DNA from: Paracyclopina nana
Lineage: Eukaryota > Arthropoda > Copepoda > Cyclopoida > Cyclopettidae
Length of the DNA: 64,000 nucleotides
Reading direction: 5' to 3'
NCBI GenBank assembly: GCA_019096065.1
Contig: JAGUCH010000008.1
Location: 6,081,001 to 6,145,000, forward strand
Below, piece after piece: positions 54,540 to 64,000 of the stretch; the stretch's first letter is position 1, and each line of letters opens with the position of its first letter. The notes beneath the pieces were generated by a model that saw nothing but the letters and a program-made list of their open reading frames with translations, was not told the DNA's origin and did not search any database. Both the position numbers and the translations under genes were made by a program.

Positions 54540-55330
54540 CTTACTGAGTAGCTTTAGGGGCCTCGACAAAAGGACTTCTACCTAGACTGACCAGCAACTG
54601 AGCTCTAGACCAGCCAAGTCTAAATTAAGTTTGAGCCCCAAATGAGACAAATTTTGGAAGGTACAGACAGCAGAGTATGAAATAATTTGGGCTGAAACTG
54701 AGCTCAAACCCATTATAGTTTGAATTAAGATTCAGCTCCAACTGAGCCTTATCTGATATGATACTGAGTCTCTTCCAAAGGATACTGAGATAAAATAGGA
54801 AAAAAACTGAGCTGAAACAGAGCTGAGAATGAGCATAGACTGAGACGAGACTGAGCTAAGACTGGAGCCGAGACTGAGCCGAAACTGAGCCAAGAGTAAG
54901 CTGAGACTGAGCTGAGACTGAGCTGAGAGGATCATCAGGGGCTGGGTTGAGACAGAATTGATAGTAAGCTGAAAATGAGCAGAGACTGAGCTGAGACTAT
55001 GCTGAGCTGAGAGTGAGCTGAGAGTGAGCTGAGAGAGCTGAGAGTGAGATGAGAGGATGATCAGGGGCTGGGCTGAGACGTAATTTATAGTAAGCTGAGA
55101 CTGAGCTGATTAGGTAATAATGAGCTGAAATAGAGCGGAGACTGAGCTGAGATTGATCTAATTCTGAGCTATGACTGAGCTTAGACCGAGACTGAGACTT
55201 AGCTGAAGCTGAGCCACTGACTGAGTATATGATGATCAGGGGCTGGGCTGAGACAGAATTGATGGTAAGCTGAGACTGAGTTGATATGGTAGTAATGAGC
55301 TGAAGTAGAGCAGAGTTGAAGCTGCTGAAG
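54540..55330. repeat. diverged 11-bp minisatellite (CTGAGCTGAGA)
   Basis: The clear core is at about 54.8-55.3 kb. Units are built on GAGCTGAGACT. A larger block containing GATCAGGGGCTGGGCTGAGA recurs near 54.93, 55.06 and 55.23 kb, so a longer unit of about 130-170 bp was duplicated too. Confidence 0.75.
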
Positions 55331-55829
55331 CAGGCTAACTCAAGGCTGAATTAACAAAAAAAAATTGACTGAAACTCCAGCAAGAACCTAGAGGCAATAA
55401 TTGATATGAGATTAGCTTGGGTAACTGAGGAAAAAGTAAGCCTCAACTGTGCATTGGAATTGATTTTTTCGAGGTGTTGGTTTGTAAAAGTACTTACGGG
55501 TTTTAAAGACTTGTCACTTTTGAGCTGGTGGTTTTTGCCACGTAGGTACAAATTATGGGGTAGTAGGTCAATTTGAGAGTGAGTGTGGCCATAAAAAAGC
55601 GCGTGCTAAATGAAAGGAAACCGCTGCCTAGTCAGGAATTTTGATGACAAGCTAAGAAATGATTGAAATTCCATTTAAAGATAGAGAAAAACAAGATTTG
55701 GACAAATATGGCCATGATTCCATGCAGAGTGGCCAAAATAAAAGGAACTCGGGATTTCTATCAGAAGCTCTTTAATTACCATCAGTCGTTTGAATAACTA
55801 TACAATTAAATATTTATAGCATTTCATGT

Positions 55830-56394
55830 CTAGGGCATAGCTGATGATCCATTGGTTTTTGGGTACAACTCACTGCAATAAGAAAGTTAGAATAAGTAAA
55901 TTGTATTTAGTCAATAGAAGAGCAAAATGTCACTTCTATGATGAGTTCTGCCCAATGTCACTTGGCACAACTTAAAACATAAGTTAACATAATAAAAGAA
56001 AAAAGGATGAAAAACATCATTTTTTGAGCGATTTACAAAGTCAAGTCATAAAATAAGATTTGCTCATTCTTAAAAATAGTACTCATCATATTAATGACAT
56101 GTTGCCCAAAATTGCCAGATTAACTCACTTTTCCTTGAAATCCTTGAAATTCCTTAGGTTGTCAGCATAGAAATTTTCGGTTGGAGCTGTAGGTTTTGAA
56201 AGCACTTCATCCAATTCAAGCAAATCTTTTCTTGTCCTAGAGCAACTGCAACAACAGCAGCATTTTCCTAGGCAGATTTTGAACAGATTTGGGTGAGTGT
56301 TACAGCAGCACAATAATATGAACAAAATGAGCACAGCCAGGCCCACAATTAGCCCCACTTTGTGTTCAGCCTCCAAAACTTTGAGGAGATCCAT
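55830..56394 (-). CDS. small Cys-rich single-pass membrane protein
   Basis: Exon 1, 56394-56129, begins MDLLKVLEAEHK, then a hydrophobic span VGLIVGLAVLILFILLCCC, then a Cys-rich patch (KICLGKCCCCCSCSRTRK) likely to be palmitoylated, then a hydrophilic tail with FYADNLRNFKDF. The frame alone stops after KEK, but that stop lies within a perfect donor (GTGAGT). Splicing to the acceptor TTATTGCAG before 55872 adds ELYPKTNGSSAMP and a stop at 55830; about 102 aa. I do not recognise the family. Topology suggests a short N-terminus outside or in the lumen and the Cys-rich tail in the cytosol. Confidence 0.55.
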
Positions 56395-59300
56395 TTTGGC
56401 GTCACTTTTATTATTGTTGTTGTTGTCTCTTTCAGTTAGTACTCTACTACTGCAGTTTTGGGTGAAAAGAGTGCAGCTGTTTCCACCCTCTTCACCTATT
56501 GGATGATACTGCTCTGTTGGGGTAGTTTACATACCCCATGCTCGCTCCAGGGCCACTTCCACACACTACATAGCTATGATTTGAAAAACGATCTATCTAG
56601 AAAATTATTTACAAACCATTTCATGAAACAATACAAATTAGATATTAGGTTCATAACTTCATATGCATTTTTGGATACTTTTTAGTTTTTGAAATACCTA
56701 AATGATTCGCAGTTTTATTAAGGGTTGCATGAAGTCCCATGCTCGTTCCAGGGCCACTGAGGAATTTTCCGACCTACAACACTTCACTTAAAAAAATGGT
56801 TTATTACGAATTCCATGATTGAAAAAATGAGCTACAAGGAGCAATAAGAGCATTTTACTTGAACAAAAAAAATTCCAAGCTGAGTTTCTTTTTGCAAGTT
56901 TTGGCATCGGGCTACAATATAATAAATTACAAGTAACTCATGCTAAGTCACACTTAATCAATTCTGTATTAAAAAGAAGGTGGGGGAAAGACTCGGAAAA
57001 AAATTGACTCACCATATTTAATTTAAAAACAGCCTTCTATGATCACTTCGTGTCTAATATGGCGGAATTGCAATATTCCAGGTTGCAAAATGCATACAGC
57101 TCATTTATCAAAATCTTGATTAATTATCATAAATAAATGCAATTGATGATGATGATGACTGGCAAGCAGTTTTGGGCATGATTATTGAAAACTAAAACAA
57201 ATTACAAAGCTGGATTTGAAAGGGGCCAAAAAAAGCATAGGTCAACAACGGTTACATAGCTAGATGGTAATAGATAGAAATTCTTTGGGGCAAAAAATTG
57301 GAAATAGAAAACAATAGGTTTGCTGCCGCGGCCATTATGAAAAGGTTATCTTACACGTGACAAGATTGCAGATAAGTTCCAATTCTGCACAGAGATACTA
57401 CAAAGCTACAATCGTTCCATCATGCGACCTACATCTACGATTTATGATTAATCTCCATCTATCTTTTGGGTTGGGCGGGTAGAGTGACCAAAGCATTATT
57501 TATTCAAATATACGCACAAATACACGAAAGGAAGTAATTTGACGTTATCAAGCTTGAACAACTCATGAACAATATATTAAAAAGCACAACAAAGGCTTGT
57601 TATTTCCCTGGGGTGATATAGACAATTTGGCTTGCAGAATCTTTTGAAATCTTCGAATAAGAGTTGCTGCAATGTTTATTTTTGAAGGATTGCGATATGA
57701 AAATGTCAAAGCGGAATATTGATGCATTAGCAAATGATTGAATCATGCTCTATAGGTGTTCATTTTCACATTGAAGACGATTAAAAGAGTCATGAAAGAA
57801 CCATTAAAGAAATGAGTTGAAACACTCTTGAGCGTGTGAGAACCGATAACGCATGACCTGAAGCGGTGTAATATGCACATTATTGGTCAATTGCCAAAAG
57901 GCATAATATGTGTCTGTGTTTAGCAAAGAGATAACAAAAGATTTGGCAAGCCATTTTCTTTTTATCACTCTCCTGAAATCACAAGCCTTTTTTCTGCTTG
58001 TTCCCATATTGCTAAAAAATATGAAGGCAAAATTACGACAAAAAACTGCTAAATATGGATGTTTTTTTAAAAGCCTAGCAATTCGAATTTTTTTATCGGA
58101 ATGTAGATAGATAACGCTGTAATTCTGCTTATTGCCAATAATTTGGTGGGTAAAGCTCTGCAATTATTGAAGGGTTTGGCTCCCTCGATACGTCATTGAA
58201 TTGGTCTCGCATTATCAAAAACTATGGAGATTTTTTGCTCAATTTGGCCACACATCAAGCTTTAAAATCTCACACAGGGCCATTTTTATTCCACCTGCTT
58301 TTTGCCCCCCTCTGTCAATAATTGCTTTTTGGGTGAACTATTCAATAATCACGTGATGTTACTTTCATTTTTTGTGCTCGGACCCATGGGCAAAAACGAG
58401 CCACTCATTTTGGGGCAAATTTGGCTCCAAATTAGAATGTGAAGGACTGGGAGGTCGATTTTTTGCCCGCTTTCAACACTTTTCATCATCTCGAGCTGTC
58501 ATAAATCAATTTTCAAGATTGTCTTCTCACCATTAGATCCATTTGATTGGCAAAAAAGCCATTTTTAAATGCCCTTTCTTTGTATGCATCTCACTTCATT
58601 TTTCATCTCAACCCATGAGTTGTAAAAAACAAATGGAAAACACAGACGTCATCTTTGCTGCGGCCTTTAAATTCTCGTATCGGTTCGCAGAACAGGTTAA
58701 AAAAGTAAGCAACACTGCAATGACATTCATAAATAAAAAAGTAAGAAATGATTATGAAAAATTAAAAATGTTTTAAAACGTAAAGTAGGCTAGTTCATTA
58801 TTTTATATGTTGTACACAAATCTTCGCGGAAAATGAAGCATGAACAAGCCATCGTGGAAAAAAAGATTCATTAGCTGAACAAAGAATGAGGTGTAAAATG
58901 AGCTGACCATGAAAAAAGGTGCATTTTTGACCGTTTAGGCAAATTGCCTTTTGCGACAATTTTAGGATGATTTGCAGCTTGGGGCAAAATCAAAAGCAAT
59001 TATGGTTATGTGGGGAAAAAGTCCGCTTGCATTTCAACGTCTTGAAACCGTGAGAATTGCATCTGGTTTAATTCCACCCTTCAGCCAAAAAAAATTGGAA
59101 ATTCATCTCGATACATTTTTCTTTCTGCCTAAATCTACTAGTTTTTATCTTTATCTCGAGATCCTTACAAAAAATTAAATTTGCAACATTTTCGCAGAAA
59201 AAAGTGCCACTTTTTTCGCCAAATGCTTTTTTAATTGGAGGAAAACGTGAAAGCTGAATCACTTCACATGTTAAAAATTACAGAATTGCTAATAGTGCAA

Positions 59301-59815
59301 GAATCTAGGATTTAAAAACATAATTAATGATGCCAAGGAGCCTGTTTGACTGTCGACACAGGCCTTGAAAATGAAGTAATTCCGATTTTGTCAAACTCTG
59401 TGTGGGCTTGTTCTCGTGTTTGATCCATTTTAGGGCACAAATCTGCTGATAAGCCACCCAGTTTTGTCTCTTTTTGGGCTCTTGTCTGTGCATTTTATTG
59501 CATAAAAAACTGCACTCCCCATCCCCATATTTCTACTGGGCAAAGCAATAAAAAGTAATTTAAGGCCTTAAAATATGGAATGAGTTGCAACAATGCAAAC
59601 TTTGGTCATTAGTTGTCATGCAAGGATAAAATTCTCTAGTAATTAGTGAACTTTTTTGTGTCTGGTGGTGCTTTAAATGGGCTCAAGGAAGCCTTAATTA
59701 GTTCCACTATGCTACGAAATGAACACTAGGCAAAATCGCATTTCTGCTAACAAATGTACAGTTGGGCTCCGATAGAGAATTTACAGCCAAAATGTTATGT
59801 GGAATTTAGAAAAAC
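56395..59815. other. intergenic stretch, nothing recognised
   Basis: AT-rich, short frames only. No domain, repeat array or RNA gene seen. Confidence 0.5.
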
Positions 59816-59819
59816 TGAG

Positions 59820-60260
59820 CACACCTCAATAAACTATGCAAACCTAAAAAACTGAGCACACCTCAATAACATGAGTACACTACATACAGTAACCTGAGTA
59901 CACCTCAAACACTGAGCACACCTCAATAAACTGAGCACACTTGAATACACTGAGCACAATTGAAAACACTGAGCACACTTGAATACACTGAGCACACTTG
60001 AATACACTGAGCTCACTTGAATACACTGAGCACACTTGAATACACTGAGCACACTTGAATACACTGAGCACACTTGAATACACTGAGCACACTTGAATAC
60101 ACTGAGCACCCTTGAATACACTGAGCACACTTGAATACACTGAGCACACTTGAATACACTGAGCACACTTGAATACACTGAGCACACTTGAATACACTGA
60201 GCACGCCTCAATGAGCTGAATACACCTCAACAAACTGAGCCAAACTCAATAAACTGAGCG
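59820..60260. repeat. 19-bp minisatellite (GAGCACACTTGAATACACT)
   Basis: About 14 nearly identical units from 59.93 to 60.21 kb, flanked by more diverged copies (GAGCACACCTCAATAA). Nineteen is not a multiple of three, so a 57-bp period gives open frames on the minus strand that read QCIQVCSVYSSVLSVFKCA; these are by-products of the repeat. High unit identity implies recent expansion. Confidence 0.9.
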
Positions 60261-62817
60261 CACCTGAATTACTACACAAACCAAAAAAATGAATAACATG
60301 TAAAAGTTAGCATATCTATAAAACTGAGCACTCTTTAAAAACCTTGAGCATAGGAAACTGAGAGTATTTTCTCAGCCCGAGCGCTTTAGTACTCAGGACA
60401 ATTGATAATGAGCAATTCGGGGAAATTCTTATATGAATTTCTAAAACCGTCAACTTCTTAGCTACGCATGTACGCGCTAATTTTGAGCAAAAATGTGAAA
60501 ATGTTGATGACTCACTCTAGCCATGCGAGCTGATTTGTAGGTTGAAAAATCTCCGTTTCCGAACTTCCTTAGCAGGAGCCATGAATCAAGTGAATTAGGC
60601 TTGCATTTTTGTGGTCAAAAGTGGCATTTTTCGGCATGTTCAGTCCATTTCCATCTTTTGCATGTGTGCTGTGCTCAGCGCCGCCGTATCATCCATTCAA
60701 AATTGATAGCATCTCCCCAGTAATGATAGCTATCAAAAAAGGTCCATGCCGTTTGGCGCAAAAATAAATAGCAATAAAAGCGCATATGTATAGCCATTAT
60801 CATTTGGGTGGTCATTTTCTGCTTTTCATTTAGAAATTCCGCTTTTTAATGGCCTCTGGTCTATATACGTACCAAACTAGTTTCTCAAATTGGGTATCGC
60901 CACTTATGGCATAGAGAGAGAATAACAACAAAAAAGTGCTTGTTGCATTCCCCTGCGAAAGCGAAATCACTGCGGGGCCCAAATGAGAAAAATCAAGCTT
61001 TATTCGATGCAGCGCAACAAAGGAGATAATTTCAATCACCCCTTGAAGTTCATTGTGCTCAGGGTTCAACCTGGCAGCAATCTTTGGACAAAAGCATGAG
61101 AATACACTTGTGCCAAGGCTCATTAGCATTCTGGCCCCGCGTGCATTTTGACGTCAGTGCATGGAGTGGTCAGTTTAACCTGTCATTGACAATTTGTTCC
61201 ACCACGGCTTTTATTATGCATGACATCGTCTTGTTAAAGGTAGTCTCAAACCTTTTTTTTGTGAGGGCGCATCTGTGATGTGATCCGATCGGTGGTGGTG
61301 TGGGTTTTGTTCCAGTAAGTGGCCATTATCTGGGGACGATGGCAACACTTGATGTTTTCACCTGAGCGACTATTATTTAGGGCTCAGGTCATCTACTACT
61401 ATGAGAACTGGTGCCATTTCGTCACATACTTCATCAAACGCATGCTCAATCTTGGCTTCGCTTGCAGGCAAAACTGCCATTAATTAACTGCTAATTAATT
61501 ACCACGTGGAGTTTTGCCTGCGAGCTTGTCAAAGATCAGGTGCGGATTTGATGTAATGAGCACAAGTGAGCGTTAAAGTAGATGAACGGGGCAACTTTTC
61601 AGGGACCAAGCTCAGTCATGGATCACGAGCTGTTCATGTCAAATGTCGACTCCCATCAAATCAATATAAAACGAATCCGAAATGACCGTTTTGGCAACAA
61701 CGTCCAGCCACCTTTCAGGTTTCACTTTTCATCAAATGCCACGTGAAGCCTATCGCATCCAATCATCACCAGCAGCATTGATGGCCCCATTTAATGAACC
61801 TTAAATCTAATAGGCCATTACTTGAACAGACCTCTCTGAATTGTTTCCAAAGGACTTTGTGATTTTTCTTCCTTATGACAGAAAGCGAAGGACTGGATGC
61901 CAATTAAAGAAGGAAGCTCATTTGGGAACTTAGCACATATATACTGATATACTATATAAAAGGGACACCCAGTTAGAATGACAGATCGAAGTGGTTTTCT
62001 TGATTGTGATCTTAGATTTGCTGGCTGATCAGGATGACTTTGCTCAAATAAATGCCACAGATGCCATCTTGTGTTTTTTGCCCCATATCAATACACCAGA
62101 TCAAGCCTTATAGAAAAAAAGTGATTATTATGAGCATAAAAGTGGCACTTTTCAAGCTTGGAGCCTTGTAAAAGAACAATGGCGGTCAAGTCAAAAATGT
62201 AATTCCATGTTCTGGGCACCCTAAAACTTGCTATAATCAAGCCGCCCTTTTTACAACTCAAGGCACAGTGTGTCATTTAGTCTGTACTTTACTCATACTG
62301 CTAAAACTTTGTGAGGAGCCACACTGTGGCGAAGCTCACACACATAGTATAAAATTCAATTCTGCCCACCTTTATAAAATATATCTCAGCTCTGAAGTCA
62401 TGAATTTTAATCTGCCCCAATCATCAATAGGGATTGATTTCAGCCAGGTGATTTTCATTCCACAAACATCTGGCAACGCTACATGCATTAAAAGAGCTGT
62501 GTTCAAAATATTCATCTGGTAGCTATGTTTCACCAAAAGCGTTATCTGAAAAGAGGTTAAGGTCTATTGTCAGGATTAGCCAGGAAGCTCTGCCATACAG
62601 CCTAAAAAATGAATCTAGTCTGGCAGCTCTGTTTTACTGAAGGCCTTATCCCAAAACAGATCAAGCTCATAAACAACAGTTCTCTTTTGGGTAATAACCC
62701 TTGTAGCGGATTTATTGCAAGAACTTGGAAATTTGATTCCTTGTTGAGAGACACAAAAAAGGGAGACATTTCAAGTAGTTATTCCACCTTTTTTTTCTTC
62801 AACTCATGTAATTTCAG
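60261..62817. other. intergenic stretch with one possible promoter
   Basis: No supported exons. Near 61.95 kb TATATAAAAG is followed after 8 bases by CAGTTAGA, but no clear coding exon follows. Segments at 62.51-62.56 and 62.61-62.67 kb look like a diverged tandem duplication. Confidence 0.4.
61953..61962 (+). promoter_or_regulatory. possible TATA box, gene not found
   Basis: TATATAAAAG in an otherwise ordinary stretch. It could serve the weak exon pair near 62.8-63.0 kb. Confidence 0.25.
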
Positions 62818-63008
62818 CCCATTTTCCACCACTACTTCTACTACTGCAACAACAATTTCAGCAGGTCCAGGTGAGTTGTGGGCAAAAACAATTCAAGTAC
62901 ACCCCCTAAAAGCTAAGAAGGTAAAATAACTTTCCCTTTGGTGTGAATTTAGAATTTAGTGCCAAATGTGAGACTTTGGGTCAACAAGAGATCGATCCAA
63001 ATTGCAAG
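62818..63008 (+). CDS. possible exon pair of an unplaced secreted-type gene
   Basis: Exon 62818-62870 (acceptor AATTTCAG, donor GTGAGT) reads PFSTTTSTTATTISAGP. Splicing over 82 nt to 62953-63008 keeps frame and gives EFSAKCETLGQQEIDPNCK before a GTGGGC donor. A Thr-rich linker followed by Cys-containing sequence recalls the linker of the LNR metallopeptidase. No start or end exon was found, so the call is weak. Confidence 0.3.
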
Positions 63009-63479
63009 GTGGGCTCTTTCATGAGCACAGTCAATCATCCATAAGTCTATCATTTTCTTGAGAAACTTTTTCACCCCGCCCAAAAAAGTGTATTTCACAC
63101 CAAAAACCAAGTCAAAAAATATAAAACCATATCCTCAAGGGTGGAGCTATTTTGTTGGAGACATTGTACTTTAAAGATAACGTATTCATTCCATCGATCA
63201 ATAAATATGTCATCATATGGCTCACCTAATGGAGATTACATCAAAATGTGGAATCTGGCTCTAATTCGTTGCAGGCTTCAACCATAAATCAAAGCTGCCC
63301 TGTAGCTACATTGTAGCTCATTCGACATTCAAATGGGTGAAGCTTTAATAGGGATGACTCGGCAGATCTGGATAATTTAGTCAATGCCAAAGATTACCAA
63401 AGCTGCAAAGATTTTAGGTCACATTTTTCATATCAAAGCCACAAATAAAGTGTAGTACTGAACGCCTTTAGGAGTCATA

Positions 63480-63900
63480 TTAGGCTCCATATGATAATGA
63501 AGTCAAAACTCTGACTTCAATTGATAATAAGTCTGACTTGACTTGATAAGAAGTCTGACTTGACTAGATAAGAAGTCTGACTTGACTTGATAAGAAGTCT
63601 GACTTGACTAGATAAGAAGTCTGACTTCACTATATAAGAAGTCTGACCTGACTTGGTAGGAAGTCTGACTTTACTTGATAAGAAGTCTGACCTGACTTGG
63701 TAGGAAGTCTGACTTCACTGGATAGGAAGTCTGACTTCACTGGATAGGAAGTCTGACTTCACTTAACAGAAAGTCTGACCTGACTTGGTAGGAAGTCTGA
63801 CTTCACTTGATAAGAAGTCTGACTTCACTTGATAAGAAGTCTGACTTCACTGGATAGGAAGTCTGACTTCACTGGATAAGAAGTCTAACTTCACCATAGT
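63480..63900. repeat. 22-bp minisatellite (AGTCTGACTTCACTGGATAGGA)
   Basis: About 18 units with variants CTTGATAAGA, CTGGATAGGA and CTTGGTAGGA after AGTCTGACTT(C/G)A (unit quoted in the call is 22 bases; core AGTCTGACTTCACTGGATAG). No coding sense. Confidence 0.88.
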
Positions 63901-64000
63901 ACATTAAGCTTGACTTCACTAAATTCACTGAATCTAATCAGAGTAAGAGTTCTAGGTCTCAGGCTTTTCAGGGATTCTGGCTTCTTTTAAAGGTTTGAAT

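Larger units (their letters stand above)
52951..55829. other. intergenic stretch with minisatellite
   Basis: Apart from one weak hydrophobic frame near 53.7 kb and the 11-bp minisatellite from 54.5 kb, no structure is seen. Confidence 0.5.

Noticed and set aside
59925-60215. CRISPR-like regular repeats
   Set aside because: Units are directly adjacent with no unique spacers, in an animal genome.
59834-60233. Minus-strand Cys/Val/Gln repeat proteins
   Set aside because: Frames across the 19-bp minisatellite, open only because 19 is not a multiple of three and the unit lacks stops.
60830-61129. 99-codon minus-strand frame
   Set aside because: No domain, no exon signals and no promoter; length is within chance for this composition.

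Overview
This is nuclear DNA from an animal. Host genes have spliced exons, mostly short introns (about 50-80 nt, GT...AG), AATAAA signals and TATA boxes, and they sit in AT-rich intergenic DNA full of minisatellites and fold-back elements. The gene set (ML/NPC2 protein, brain-specific homeobox gene, ADD protein separate from a SNF2 helicase, PAN-kelch protein, metallopeptidase fused to LNR modules) points to an arthropod. The LNR-metallopeptidase fusion recalls the LNR-protein expansion described in the small copepod Oithona nana. My best guess is therefore a cyclopoid copepod; this is inference, not something the sequence proves.

Layout. 1-237: 3' part of an unknown plus-strand exon. 3.7-6.1 kb (-): secreted zinc metallopeptidase with a poly-Thr linker and three LNR modules. 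6.6-7.2 kb: 17-bp minisatellite. 8.3-9.2 kb (+): SUB1/PC4. 9.4-10.0 kb (-): ML-domain secreted protein. 10.8-11.7 kb: one fold-back element nested in another. 13.1-14.6 kb (+): bsh/BSX homeobox gene. 14.8-17.4 kb (+): divergent SLC6-like transporter. 17.7-20.6 kb (-): SLC25 carrier with a long C-terminal extension. 23.7-24.1 kb (+): secreted double inhibitor-cystine-knot peptide. 24.3-26.4 kb (-): ADD-domain chromatin protein. 27.2-30.7 kb (+): a kinesin-13-like motor followed 61 bp later by KIF-binding protein, an operon-like pair.

30.8-42.0 kb (-): a secreted PAN-kelch gene whose coding exon carries two insertions 75 bp apart: a 481-bp TA-flanked non-autonomous DNA element, and a 9180-bp env-bearing Ty3/gypsy element (31803-40982) with indistinguishable 245-bp LTRs, gag, pol and env, and a 4-bp target duplication. 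That element is GC-rich, unlike its surroundings, looks whole and must be very young. Its leader holds three ~99-nt stem-closed repeats that resemble tRNA-like folds.

42.8-44.1 kb (+): intronless bHLH gene. 44.2-45.5 kb (-): 15-hydroxyprostaglandin-dehydrogenase-like SDR. 45.5-50.9 kb: intergenic, with a large palindrome and a tRNA-like relic. 50.9-52.9 kb (-): animal cyanophycinase-like S51 peptidase. 55.8-56.4 kb (-): small Cys-rich membrane protein. The rest, to 64 kb, is mostly non-coding with four minisatellites and one weak exon pair.

Two otherwise convincing host genes (LNR metallopeptidase, cyanophycinase) each need exactly one extra base at a homopolymer to stay in frame. That looks more like assembly error than gene death.
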